Origin: Oscillospiraceae bacterium
Lineage (GTDB): Bacteria; Bacillota; Clostridia; Oscillospirales; Ruminococcaceae
DNA length: 43,599 nucleotides
Direction: 5' to 3'
Assembly (NCBI GenBank): GCA_017483465.1
Contig: JAFUWN010000004.1
Span: forward strand, 1 to 43,599
The notes beneath the pieces were generated by a model. The model saw nothing but the letters and a program-made list of their open reading frames with translations. It ran no database searches and was not told where the DNA came from. The position numbers and the translations under genes are program-made. Positions 36,301-43,218 of this stretch are shown here, piece after piece; position 1 is the stretch's first letter, and each line of letters starts with the position of its first letter.

Positions 36301-36344
36301 GCAAGCAGACCCGAAATAAATCTGTGCTTTTTATGTTTCATCAT
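27360..36344 (-). CDS. Giant surface protein with SpaA/prealbumin-like repeats and C-terminal LRR-like domain
   Basis: 2994 residues. Signal or anchor helix at 10-28 (FISGLLAVVFMINLIDPGLL). Residues 40-1190 are beta-rich with no family I recognise. SpaA/Cna-B-type domains follow, each ending in the G-x-Y-x-x-x-E-x-x-A-P-x-G-Y/F pattern: ETKAPAGF (about 1261), FGKSPND (1385), ESPSGF (1488), ETKAPIGY (1626), EYRAPIGY (1801), EVKAPSGY (1998), ETVPPEGY (2220), EEMPVSRY (2331). An acidic Ser-Asp-Glu linker sits at about 1655-1690. The last 230 residues look like a BspA/DUF285-type repeat (FNSCTSLKTV, FSNCSSLTDI). No LPXTG-like signal is present. Cna-B domains often hold Lys-Asn isopeptide bonds and build adhesins or pili. 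AGGAG stands before ATGATG; either ATG could start. Last gene of the minus operon, after srtB. Confidence 0.85.
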   Translation of the reverse strand: MMKHKKHRFISGLLAVVFMINLIDPGLLKETFNTLRAYAAATDYSVGFLWDISELTQIPDEGSSSVSGDTTTIFDSANSELRDVTLDASKTTLLLKEYKDENPVLKTTFSFNLKKSIDPGNMEFTITGLDELIRNGTLTLNMNDPNLVKTWKIEKVPGEDKYKFTNLVRVTSNNQTTFTWQFNSRSAVNDSNITLETSCTVKEIETDPDTGEIISTTTIPLDTNPITFKYQSVADENEVKIVCEDIDKLDVNNLNKDYDWRSYRSMLGLKGISEYATEQDQNNQTNPTDDIYDAHYVGQSKATQEGSLKSRGIKTSDYFIEVDTGGFDKNDILIVNANGDRVTLETVEIDGHTYYGFYDFIGRGNYKPGISYNTVYRVGVLNTKVADDGLSNKEIKLTGHYVVTYDDETAIHDFTNSAAHTLHTDDTQGVSGGSQFYKHNTYEVNRAGTASNGIWYEEHARPASPVNRLLYDSIFNDKVVTYYLYADTNQAKVGEGDSAIVAEYDLVYEDTAPTIEHLNSSYTDSDGNSYDLGYTARSLFSAEYDFTRVKVKKLIDGNTVGIVDHTEPDGTIVYKDPIGFNYDVYGRSKGGQWTLCGSDNTAKDSEVFLPDGIDEIRLVVRKLTIRANITAEVDVRYNIDGSLYPYINIDNANIKTADNKVFIDTNTSTRLKNTFTRTQYVGTYENPTSTNYGDSTYSLSWLRESTTTIDSYTEIEDFKYHDAWSELSEEEKTEAGSFRPSDYYTTNITSKSTFQSDTEKALNHFVVVSELPAGVTPSEGWLNQLKDNFEFFGVIQGTNEPIDAKYVLDHDAVSIYYDSEKGLIVTEFNFDGYSLKGDELTTVKYTYPASITLGKVKAMGMTQSQFVTNTYATVLDKDVKLSSLNGKSLIEAIENPFSDTQASMWTDDTSITALGSQKNNYSEKQVASYYNEWSFDNTAEVDGNNTDFLDTDSRRMTSEYTYELGFHRITTDNEVISDPMILDIIEGLNDSVWKGYVKNVSFKSDYYPALNEGDGYEPVVYYLLESSSSVLDSPNAEYKKTNANIMTAIDQFQQYGNKTEIDDTIPEAQITADLNTYSALKTEIEGQQNGWTKATLNSKGEWEINRDNVYAVAIIFTGSHQEADGYLQLWADLNMRAPALENDTNSTNNNRASYNEAHVFAKGMDNTGKNFPMYSVSNKTLVILRHSVELVKVSAKDSRRLTGAEFSVLNSTDPADYVRYYTFDKKRNKNEQHEMKEMPVDLGGSLILNLAPGIYYYQETKAPAGFKADPSLYQFRVVADSNAVYYYTADLKTSDELRDEYLVINYDEYYKYKDTVYSGKDNVLTSSVFHVYDGNKNQVGQFRWDSSSNSYVYDETELTSPISDLNCEADGTITISNLEAGTYFFGKSPNDADSYYFSVADNSSIKLKVIQKSTLSSGLVYNIYEKSGSDIAANDQLCCFIKNTDGSYSLSSSETNGAASGITPKSDGRVVITGLDPLKQYYFTIKESPSGFKKSNKSVLNIVNQSGIDLYAAEQLEYTGRIIVEDDPIEVASAKFKKIDATAGDNYGTLLNGAEYSMYLVESDGSDTKLYFEYNTETKQYLFSGTSGNSAFTDTLVSGVTNNGTGMIEVTGLPYGTYFLQETKAPIGYQLNSEKKYFRVSATTIDVNGNLIFSDDSSDSDSTESDENSGESQGSESEDESSSAETGTSSASNDTMTLSDYEVLSQIILTKNDYRDTSDYLKGAWYNIYRLQPNTDESVTAADYLTAAQAAATNAKGNTDNIDFQKYWGYNYVKQEQTDTTGSATFSNMPFGTYLVYEYRAPIGYTWNNDADKWTTWTTKNKTKIESQIIELSADTIYRNSDTRTLIGTDENGNDYAYEQTEYYAFYSNHLDDRQTGEARLLKSSTDSKPLTDGNFSLYQVNFTDNEKKAAVVKYCGKTENEANAMPSAQLDEALEKITLTDADFIQSEHFENNKPKANLDTVIKQGLATSDDPTIGATETVSGLDWGVYYFYEVKAPSGYQQDTTPKLFNVNSGSVGTTIEVNMTDDKTYGEIWLYKQEKDSAHKKLFGAQFDLFTEDNVKVKAVPRLRLGGLTKTADNGVDSKNRKEFLVTSVTVSSSTQIVFSILDDDNTAYTVTADYEMTVDGKITGVSVSESEFASKYGTGYNTTDTRGDLRLAYYAVTDDESQIYDDNTKKYRAITSSESARITTSYITADEGGRLNVRGLDWDSYYFRETVPPEGYGIAEDVIFTINAYNCDNQFLKCEDPAATATIIIDKEIPNTEYFNAYGEPTFMFKVYQLRETDGNDADYTRNTTKYEKTGKEYTLAIHMSDTTGSAMVNVPVGQYLIEEMPVSRYECYGIEVVGTAADNVKVKSAASDTKTSKFIFDNSKYELNSTTYKAFCDLTGAAASEEVLVFRVKYENRIKRYDSFSEVTFADNRIPGQEYVTAFKPIYTPLVTVNSGTADYTYQIDLAAALANGNFEGILTYNTGKTKKLTSADLTSNIAFNNTDSTPIKSVILDGTTLKVTVENPVSLAGQSISLDVGYAKEGLTEYDINNTSMVRGTLNLTFSEVQADSRKRLILKNDAGNSSWFGDDPTNGKTSISLAFIKSAADGSITSDPATITALSVENGYEFKYWYLLGTDGRPILDRNTGEVMQFADYTAIQNYIFNGTLPTGVAFNDADKYLENVAKINGFTFQAEVAAKSGPTAMLKYNNISGTVNSNGETNGSAGLSFRAAISSIITSNKLVAFKRETNLQIAQSLYDSSPNNRKLILSPVIGDANYDPAYPDTVYAYAVGDDTNGYTIYWFSKADRVYLEGDYSGMFYWSFQNYLNDVSGLYDFDFSGVTALVSAFSNNKYIEEIRFNSSFEKLKYFQGRYTGSMSAGTFNSCTSLKTVSNDMNSNLAQIVTTNNTFSNCSSLTDISTFFVGLNISNITNSWNTFGGAASSNISNEKIIKMIETWTCDENASFLSLAASNRNMNKNGFPAGTYDCNGGKLTIGNNLQINGYTPDE

Positions 36345-36383
36345 AACAGCTCCTCTCTAAGATTGGAATTGTATGTTATTATC

Positions 36384-37187
36384 CTATTCAATAACTCCCG
36401 CCAGCACTCCCCTTGCCGCCCAATACTCATAAGTACAGGTAGATAGCAGGAGCAGGCGGAGATCTTCATCTTCTTTCAACTCGTCAGAGTTGAAATTCAT
36501 CGTATAATTCGCTTTATCAAATAAATAATCAAGATATTCCTCTTTTTCAGAAGCGGTATCGAAATCCACATGATACACATAATCATCGCTCGATACCGTC
36601 ATATAAGCAAAAAAGCGGACAGTATACTGCCCGTTTTCCGTCAACAAAGTCCCTGTCGGGCAGCTCATCATGAAATTGCTGTCTTTAAATAAGGATATAT
36701 CGGCGAACATTCGCCTTCCTGTCATGTGATGACCGTATACAATGGAATTGAATCCATTGAAACCGTCCTTACAGCGGTAATCGAGAAATGGACAGCCAAG
36801 TTCATAATTATATGTTTTGTCGAAGCCGTTATGCAGATAAAAATCATTATCTGCTGCCTGTGCTATGGCGAAATCTATATTTGTACCCGGCACCGTGATC
36901 CACCCGACAGCTTCATCATTGACCGCAAGCAGATCGGCAAGGGGATTGGGTGTCGTTTCTTCTGCTTCTGCTGTTTCATCGGCTGAATCAGTATCAGCCG
37001 TATGCTCCGTTTTCGGCTGTGTTTCCGTGAGATCAGGCTTAATGCGGTCGAACAGTTCTCTTTGGGAACTGTCAGCATCGGCGATCTGCTTTTCGGGCAG
37101 ATATGTTTCGCTGTAGTACCGATAACCGCAGTAGCCTCCCACCGCTGTCAGCAGTACTACAAGTGCCCACAGGATTTGCCGTTTCAT
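36384..37187 (-). CDS. srtB: Class B sortase
   Basis: 267 residues. N-terminal membrane helix (about 5-24), an acidic linker, then the sortase fold from about residue 80. The catalytic residues are His153 in VYGHHM, Cys251 in LLSTCTYE and Arg259 in AARGVL. Spacing and the SrtB-type helix region (NGFDKTYNYELGCPFLDYR) fit class B. Sortases cut a sorting motif and join the substrate to a Lys or peptidoglycan. It starts four bases inside the end of the PPYTG protein gene, which is its likely substrate. Class B sortases also assemble pili in some clostridia, so the giant protein may be joined as well; that is inference. Confidence 0.93.
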   Translation of the reverse strand: MKRQILWALVVLLTAVGGYCGYRYYSETYLPEKQIADADSSQRELFDRIKPDLTETQPKTEHTADTDSADETAEAEETTPNPLADLLAVNDEAVGWITVPGTNIDFAIAQAADNDFYLHNGFDKTYNYELGCPFLDYRCKDGFNGFNSIVYGHHMTGRRMFADISLFKDSNFMMSCPTGTLLTENGQYTVRFFAYMTVSSDDYVYHVDFDTASEKEEYLDYLFDKANYTMNFNSDELKEDEDLRLLLLSTCTYEYWAARGVLAGVIE

Positions 37188-38083
37188 TTGTCTTTATCCT
37201 TATCTTTTTTCTTCTGTTTAGCGATAAGCACAAGCAATACGGCGATCATCACACCGATAACGCCCATACTCACGAGCCAAAATGTCCCGTTTTTCAGAAG
37301 AAAGCCTGTGTATGGAGGGAAGAAACTCTCGCTTTTGCTGCTGTCCGGCGTAGATGTATTTTCGTCTGTTGACGAATCGCCGGAAGTCGTTGTCGTGGTT
37401 TGCGAGTCGGTGGAAGATGAATCGTTAGTCGGGGTACTGCTCGTATCTGTTGAGCTTTTAGTGTTAGCGTCGATCTGAGCATAGAATATCCACTTAAACT
37501 CTATCTCACCTTCAACATGCCCCTCCTCGTCCGGACCCACAAGAACGTGTGTGCCGTCCTTATCAACGAGCCTATGCCCGTTGTCGACATTTTTCAGCAC
37601 ATCAAGATCGTCCCAGATGATCTCACAGCGGAGCGTGTGCGAATCGCCCGGGGCATAATAGCCGCAGTCGAAATGCTGTGTTGTCAGGTCGATATTGCCG
37701 TGACCGTTGACATCGCCATTATAAATTTCGCTGCCGTCAAGGTAGAATCGGCAGGTACAGCCTTCTTCGAGGTCGATCTCGCCGTCCTTAAAGAGCGGTT
37801 CGGTGTAGAAATAGATGTGATAGCTTGCATCCTCACGCAGATTGATAAGCTGTATATTTTTAGTATATGTCTCGCCGTACTCCATATCCTCAACACGGAA
37901 GAAATATTCTCCTGTTGCGGAATTGACGGCGTTGCCCTCGTCATCGAGAGCCGCCAGCCGCTCCGGAAGCCCCTTCACCGCACCGTCGGGCAAAGAGGTC
38001 TCCGCAAAGGCTGGGAATGCCAATGCGTTAGAGAAAATAAGGAGACTGCCAAGTGCTGAAATGATAGTTTGCTTGATATTCAT
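37184..38083 (-). CDS. Secreted protein with PPYTG sorting signal, probable sortase B substrate
   Basis: 299 residues. Signal peptide about 1-27 (cut after AFA). A beta-rich globular part (residues 35-215) has Cys at DLEEGCTCRFYL, DCGYYAP and LRCEIIW. A Ser/Thr linker follows, then PPYTG (256-260), a hydrophobic segment and a KQKKKDKDKDK tail. The motif is neither LPXTG nor NPQTN; a dedicated class B sortase is next to it. It probably serves as wall anchor or base for the fibre. The coding end overlaps srtB by four bases. Confidence 0.85.
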   Translation of the reverse strand: MNIKQTIISALGSLLIFSNALAFPAFAETSLPDGAVKGLPERLAALDDEGNAVNSATGEYFFRVEDMEYGETYTKNIQLINLREDASYHIYFYTEPLFKDGEIDLEEGCTCRFYLDGSEIYNGDVNGHGNIDLTTQHFDCGYYAPGDSHTLRCEIIWDDLDVLKNVDNGHRLVDKDGTHVLVGPDEEGHVEGEIEFKWIFYAQIDANTKSSTDTSSTPTNDSSSTDSQTTTTTSGDSSTDENTSTPDSSKSESFFPPYTGFLLKNGTFWLVSMGVIGVMIAVLLVLIAKQKKKDKDKDK

Positions 38084-38136
38084 TTTGACAGCCTCCTTTC
38101 TTTGTTGTTAGAATTTGTTGGAATTAGATGTGAGAG

Positions 38137-39723
38137 TTAAGACCATGCAATCAGTTCAATCTCGCCGTTGGTGACTGTACCTGTAGCACCTGTTGCATCG
38201 CTATAGGTTGTGCCCGTAGCAACGCTCCAAGGAGCAACAGAAGTGTAGCTTTCATTGCCATCATTATCAATCGTAACCTGAACAGAATCCATGAATACAT
38301 TAAGGTCGAAATCAAAAGCTATATAGTCATTTTGTGTGACCGTGCTGTCCATTGTCAGACTATCAACAAGCTGAGAAGTAGTTGCGCCCTCTTCAACATC
38401 ATTGTTATAGTAGAATGTTGTGGTCTTGCCAGTGTCAGTGATCGCCGTCCACTCTTCAACATCTTCGCCCAGATTAGAAAGTGCAATATTGATCAGAACG
38501 CCAGCACCGCCGCCTGTTGTACGCTTAACTTGGAACATATCCACAGCATCATCAATATCCAAAGAAGCCGCTGTAACCTCGGCCGCTGTTAATGCAGTAG
38601 CACCCTTCATCCATGTTGTACCATCATCTGCGGTTGTGTAAGTTACGCCGTCCTTCGTGATACCCTTCAGGAGTGTCCATGTCAGACCACTATTTTCAAC
38701 AGTATCCTGAGTTGCTGTGAACATCTTAATACCATTATTTGCAACTGTATAAGTATTGTTCGTAGCAAGAGTAACTTTCACTACGCTGTCCGGCAGCACA
38801 TAATCAGAACGCTGAGAACTGGTGTTGTCATACTCCAATGCGAAGTAATGCTGTGTACCGCTGATTGTCTTAACATAGTAGCCGCTGAACTCATAATCAT
38901 CTTCGCTTCCCTCAGCAGGAGAACCGGCGGTCAGGTCAACATTTCTTCTGAAAATGTACAAGCCGTCAGTAACAGGTGCAAACGTATTGGAGTCAATTGT
39001 GCGGAACTTAGAAACATCTTGAATTGTAATAGTTGTACCAGAAACAGCAATATCCTTATCAGCAGAACTGTTTACAGTAACCGTGTATTCTGTACCCTTT
39101 GCGAGCTGGTACTGCTTTCCGTCCTCATCCACTACATTGATTGCCTGATTAGGGGTGAACTTATATGAGGCATTGCCAGTAGCAGGAGCTACTAATGCCA
39201 ATTCACCACCAGCCTGAACAGACATAACCTCAGAGTATGCTGCCGGAGAAGTGGCATTCTGTGTCTGGGTTGCGGGGTTCTGAATCGTGTCTGTTGACAG
39301 TTCCTTCAGGTAAACATTATTGCCAACCTTATAATTCAAATTTGCATCAAGCAGTTGCTGGTCTGTAACAGCAGTAGGAGTTGTAGAAGCCATTGATGCC
39401 GCAGCTGTCGCAGAGGTGCTCTGTGCGATCATGCGCATCTCGCCCTCAAGCCAAACTCTTACAAACGCATCAACGTTACCAGTATTTACAACGCCAACGT
39501 TCTTATCAACGGTCTGACCGGGAACCCAGTCCTCGGGCGGGGTGAAGTCCTCGGTGATGGTTACGTTGTAATCAGCACTTGCCGACAGACGGTTAGTAAC
39601 CTCGTCCTTGCTCGTGAACCAAGCGAACGTAGACCCGCCGACCATGACCGCAGCTACGATCAGAGAAGCGACAAGGACACGCTTTTCACGTGCGGACTTT
39701 TTCTTCTTAGTGTTAGTAGTCAT
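38137..39723 (-). CDS. Large SipW-dependent TasA-like secreted protein
   Basis: An ATG at 39741 is in frame, but AGGAGG lies after it and before the ATG at 39723, so 39723 is the start (528 residues). N-terminus MTTNTKKKKSAREKR, a hydrophobic signal VLVASLIVAAVMVGGSTFAWFTSKDEVTN with the SipW AWFT motif, then EDFTPPEDWVPGQTVDKNVGVVNTGNVDAFVRV. The body is Thr/Ala/Val-rich and beta-like with no Cys. It has no sorting signal. As the largest TasA-like protein here, right after a SipW-type peptidase, it may be the main fibre subunit. Confidence 0.82.
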   Translation of the reverse strand: MTTNTKKKKSAREKRVLVASLIVAAVMVGGSTFAWFTSKDEVTNRLSASADYNVTITEDFTPPEDWVPGQTVDKNVGVVNTGNVDAFVRVWLEGEMRMIAQSTSATAAASMASTTPTAVTDQQLLDANLNYKVGNNVYLKELSTDTIQNPATQTQNATSPAAYSEVMSVQAGGELALVAPATGNASYKFTPNQAINVVDEDGKQYQLAKGTEYTVTVNSSADKDIAVSGTTITIQDVSKFRTIDSNTFAPVTDGLYIFRRNVDLTAGSPAEGSEDDYEFSGYYVKTISGTQHYFALEYDNTSSQRSDYVLPDSVVKVTLATNNTYTVANNGIKMFTATQDTVENSGLTWTLLKGITKDGVTYTTADDGTTWMKGATALTAAEVTAASLDIDDAVDMFQVKRTTGGGAGVLINIALSNLGEDVEEWTAITDTGKTTTFYYNNDVEEGATTSQLVDSLTMDSTVTQNDYIAFDFDLNVFMDSVQVTIDNDGNESYTSVAPWSVATGTTYSDATGATGTVTNGEIELIAWS

Positions 39724-39737
39724 AATGACCCTCCTAA

Positions 39738-40355
39738 TCATAATTCGTTTTGTGCCGTGGATTCTTCCGATTGATCTTCATCATCTTCGCCGTTTTTGAG
39801 TTCAAAATACCGTTTCAGCAACTCCATGAAAACAAACAGCAGTACGACCAAAGGTGCGATAAAATACCACCTGAGCTGTACAAACCGTAGAATAAACCCA
39901 AGTTTCGGCAAATGAAACTGAACAGTACCTATCACTCTGTTTTCATCTATCAGAAAAGAATCCTCTGAATCATTGGCATCACCCTTCGTTTTGAAGCAGG
40001 TAACGCCGGTACCCTCATAATCGGGGATTTTCTCAACGACTCTGTGTGTCAGATAAGCTTCGCTGCTTGATGACGGGTTGAACGTGATAATATCCCCATT
40101 CTCGATTTTGTCAGCTCCCATGATCTTTACAAAGACCATATCACCGCTTCTGAAAGCCGGTACCATTGAATCTGTCAGAACGGTGTAGTAACGGAAGCCG
40201 AAAAGTGATTTGTTTGGGCTTCGGTCAGCCGCAAAGAAAGCCGCTGCTACGACGATCGCCAACGCCAGCAGATATACCAAAACCGTCCGCACAATCGAGA
40301 AAATGCGGTATCCGCCGCTCGGCGCTGTATCATGCTCTTCTGTTGTTTTGCTCAC
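39738..40355 (-). CDS. sipW: Second SipW-type signal peptidase I
   Basis: 205 residues, starting at a GTG (40355) with AGGGGGAG ten bases upstream. Membrane helices at about 24-44 and 165-185. Catalytic Ser63 in LTDSMVP, His104 in LTHRV and acidic KGDANDSED, the Ser-His S26B arrangement. The GDxVxVK and KTKGDAN blocks are typical. It heads the minus-strand operon and should process the TasA-like protein that follows 14 bases later. Having two such enzymes in one island suggests each serves its own operon. Confidence 0.9.
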   Translation of the reverse strand: MSKTTEEHDTAPSGGYRIFSIVRTVLVYLLALAIVVAAAFFAADRSPNKSLFGFRYYTVLTDSMVPAFRSGDMVFVKIMGADKIENGDIITFNPSSSSEAYLTHRVVEKIPDYEGTGVTCFKTKGDANDSEDSFLIDENRVIGTVQFHLPKLGFILRFVQLRWYFIAPLVVLLFVFMELLKRYFELKNGEDDEDQSEESTAQNEL

Positions 40356-40433
40356 TCTTAGGCAACTCCCCCTTCACTGCTAATTGTTGGTGTATGCAAT
40401 CCTGCAAATGCAGTTTGCAGCCTTTACATTGGT

Positions 40434-40532
40434 TCAGGAGCTATCCTGAAACTTGCACTCATCGGTGTCAATTGCTGTATAGTCGTGGTTGCCAATGTAT
40501 CCAATATCTAACTGCATATTATGCCATTTCAT
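40434..40532 (-). CDS. Possible 32-residue peptide upstream of the minus operon
   Basis: The ORF MKWHNMQLDIGYIGNHDYTA... has a strong GGAGGGGG site 11 bases upstream of its ATG. It ends before the GTG of the signal peptidase gene. A 7-bp stem CTGCAAA/TTTGCAG (about 40401-40420) lies between the two. It could be a leader peptide with an attenuating hairpin or a broken end of an element gene. I recognise no family. Confidence 0.35.
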   Translation of the reverse strand: MKWHNMQLDIGYIGNHDYTAIDTDECKFQDSS

Positions 40533-40559
40533 GATTTTTCAACCCCCTCCGTCAAACAT

Positions 40560-40706
40560 GATTCTTGTATTGTATGTCCTTATCGGATCATATAACCGGA
40601 ACAACAAAATACCACCTGTCGCTCTAAAAGAGAATTGAAGCCCTCACGGGACATTCTTGCTGTTTCACCGTGTATGCTTTCACGGCTTTCACCGCTACTC
40701 ATAAGT
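40560..40706 (-). other. Probable TnpB 3' end and guide-RNA remnant
   Basis: After the TnpB stop the minus strand carries short stems, including CCGTG/CACGG around 40670-40687, and CCCGTGAGGGCTTCAATTC. In IS200/IS605 elements this place encodes the omega RNA and the right end. Identification is by position only. Confidence 0.35.
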
Positions 40707-41820
40707 TCAAGTACACTCCACAGCCGTAGATTCCCGCCTGACCGGCGGTAATTGTATTTTCTGATTATCCTGTTGTGTATATGAGCATATCTCTCAGATT
40801 ATAGCTTGCGTTCAAAGACCTGTCCCCGGAATAACCGCACGAACACTTGAACTTATCAGAAGAAATAGAAGTGCTCCTATTCAGCTTTCCACATGAACTG
40901 CAAATACTCGCTGAGCGGAAGCTTTTTTCTGCTATATCCGAAATAGTGATATCAAAGATGGCTTGGTTTTCACTATCTCTGCTATTGTCTGGTCGATATA
41001 ATTGTCACGGATATTGCTGATCTTGCGGTATATCCGCTGTAGCTTCAGCTTTTGCTTTTCAATGTTTCTGCCCAGCGTTGCACCGCTGTGCTTTTCATTT
41101 TCCAGTTTCCTTGAAAACCGTCTATGCTCACGGCACAGCCGCTTTTCAAGCTTTCTGACCGCTTCGGTCTTGTTGATATTCTCATAACTGACTCCCGTAC
41201 TTGTAAGAGCCAACTCACGGATACCGGGGTGAAGCCCAATACCGTCCGTCATATCGGTGGTAACAGGTTCGGTATCCTCTTGTGTATCAAGCAGAACGGA
41301 AACAAAGCAACGCCCTGCACGTTTGGAGATCCTGCCGCTTTTTACCCATACTCCCGAAGCTGTTGTCGGTATGTAGCCCTTTTCTTTAAGCCACACCCAG
41401 CCGAGAGGCGGGATTTTGAGCCTGTGCCGTTCACATTCGCAGTCACAGCTGCCCTTCCTGTAAAAATACATCTTCACATCGGAGTCCTTTTTCTTTTTGA
41501 ATTGCGGAAATCCGCCTTTCTTCTTAAAGAACTTCTGAAATGCGTGATCGGCATCGTCAATACTGCACTTGACAGCACTGGTGTTTACATCTTTTATCCA
41601 CATATATTCAGGATTGTTTGGCAGAAAATCATGATTCATCCACACGTTGAAAGCATGACCTCTCATGAACGGCTCACCGTTATCGTACCATTCCTTGTTC
41701 TGTGAACTTGTTCTGTGAGATAAACAGATTGTAGATAAATCTGCATACGCCTATTGTTTTGTTGATTTTTATGATCTGTTCAGGTGTTGGGTCTATTTCG
41801 ACTTTATAGCTCCTGTACAT
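40707..41820 (-). pseudogene. tnpB: IS200/IS605-type TnpB (RNA-guided nuclease), broken in at least two places
   Basis: The ATG at 41820 (AGGTGAGGCG upstream) reads MYRSYKVEIDPTPEQIIKINK and breaks by frameshift at about 41690. The main piece runs to 40932 (EWYDNGEPF, GGFPQFKKKKDSD, KRAGRCFVSVLL). It breaks again after KTKPSLI; the zinc finger and RuvC-III (CSSCGKLNRS, CSCGYSGDRSLNAS) lie in another frame. At RuvC-I the family has GIDLGI but here the sequence is GIGLHPGIREL, so the catalytic Asp is lost, and the RuvC-II Glu lies in the deleted part. No TnpA is nearby. The protein cannot cut DNA. Confidence 0.85.
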
Positions 41821-41884
41821 TTCGCCTCACCTCCAAATCACAAAAATCATTCTTAAAAATGGAAAGAGCATTCAAACTGTCAAA

Positions 41885-41926
41885 TCCCTATCTGTAATAT
41901 GAAAATACTGTATAATGAGATAGGGA
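41885..41926 (+). promoter_or_regulatory. Inverted repeat around a -10 box
   Basis: TCCCTATCT (41885-41893) and AGATAGGGA (41918-41926) are perfect inverted copies. TATAAT (41911-41916) lies just inside the right arm. This looks like an operator that could block a promoter, but no intact gene follows. Confidence 0.45.
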
Positions 41927-42001
41927 CGGTATAACATGCGGAAGTGTATGCCGTATTCTCAAAATAAACAAATTAACGAAATGCGTAGCAACACTTCAAA
42001 A

Positions 42002-42015
42002 TCGGCGATCGCCGA
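42002..42015. repeat. 14-bp perfect palindrome
   Basis: TCGGCGATCGCCGA is its own reverse complement and unusually GC-rich for this AT-rich stretch. It could be a protein-binding site or an element end. Confidence 0.6.
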
Positions 42016-42145
42016 CAACTATATATAATTATATTATACAAGATTTTCGGTGATATTTCAAGATGTTTTCCCAAAAACGAGGAAATTTGTTATTATCGTC
42101 ATCAATTTAACAAATGATTTATGCAATATGCACAAATCGCAAATA

Positions 42146-42675
42146 TCAAAGGAGTGAAACATGACGTTTCATTTTTTTGTCGAATGGTTCACCGTTATCT
42201 TCCTGCTCCTCAATGCCAACATATCGCCCTGGAGTTAGGTGCGACCGAGCAAATCTTTACTATCCTCAGTATCGGTCATATCCATATTGGTGAACAGATC
42301 GACCACATCACCAAGCACACGCTTGTCAAGGTCTGGACTTGCGTAATTCTTAGGCAGAACATTCTTCAAAGTCTTGTTCTCGTCCTCGATAGCTCTCATA
42401 GCATCATCAATGACCGAGCCAATTTCAGGCGTATGGGCGGCAGCGGACACCACCGAGCCTTTTCAGGTACAAAGAAGATATTGTCCATAAGGTAGGCATC
42501 AGGCTCGTCCTCAAATCCGTCACCCTCAGCCACAAGCTTATTATAACGCTTCTCAAATGCACTCGATATGTACCGCAGGAAGATAAGTCCCACGATCACT
42601 TTTCTATATTCGGCAGCAGGAATATGCCCCATAACACACAGGCAGCATCCCAAATCTGCTTTTCAAATCCAAATG
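42146..42675 (-). pseudogene. hsdM: Type I restriction methylase hsdM remnant, catalytic domain deleted
   Basis: The N-terminal part (42675 down) reads FEKQIWDAACVLWG, then after a one-base slip HIPAAEYRKVIVGLIFLRYISSAFE, the HsdM N-terminal domain. At about 42445 a second frameshift leads to AAAHTPEIGSVIDDAMRAIEDEN and ends DLLGRT. Then the frame changes again and the C-terminal HsdM motif [13 protein letters not shown] follows to a stop at 42146. The SAM-binding and NPPF catalytic region between DLLGRT and PGRYVG is missing. The start is cut by the adjacent transposase remnant. No hsdR or hsdS is seen. Confidence 0.82.
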
Positions 42676-43218
42676 GCAGACATTACAATCTGTTTCATAT
42701 CAATGCAATGTACGACCTCGTCCGACATACATATACAGACACTGTTATCCAGAAAAAACGTACAGCCAAAGAAATCACCGCATTTATTGATATGATAAAA
42801 AAGCATTGCGGCGACACCGTTCCCATCATTTTTACTGCTGACCGTGGTTATGAATGTTACAATGACATGGCTCATATTACAGAATGCGGACACAAATTCG
42901 TGCTTCGTGTAAAGGATATCGACGATCAGGGTATCCTGTCTGGTCTGGGATTGCCCGATACCTTACAATTTCTGTCAGCTGACAACAAACAGTGCCGATG
43001 TCAAGCCATCCAAATCGAGAAAAGGCAGAAAATTCGCATATAAAATCAATTTTTCACAAGCCGTACAGATATGCCGGGAATTTCTGCGGAATAAAATCAG
43101 GTGCAAAGATGCTTTAGCACTGATTGAAAAATATATTCTTCCAATACGGAGTGGAAAAACTCACCCAAGGACAAATTCTCCTCGACGTGAGATATATTTC
43201 AATTTCCGATTAGCCTGA
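42670..43218 (+). pseudogene. IS4-type DDE transposase remnant
   Basis: No N-terminal part: the match begins at the hsdM junction with NGRHYNLFHINAMYDL. FTADRGYECYN holds the second catalytic Asp, followed by KFVLRVKD. At about 43030 a frameshift occurs, and the other frame gives FSQAVQICREFLRNKIRCKDALALIEKYILPIRSGK to a stop at 43218, the family C-terminal region with the third acidic position. First Asp and N-terminus are gone, so it is inactive. Confidence 0.75.

Larger units (their letters stand above)
41821..42145. other. Non-coding region between tnpB and hsdM remnants
   Basis: No gene is visible. It contains an inverted repeat with an embedded -10 box (41885-41926) and a 14-bp perfect palindrome (42002-42015), both listed separately. 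The rest is AT-rich. Confidence 0.6.
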
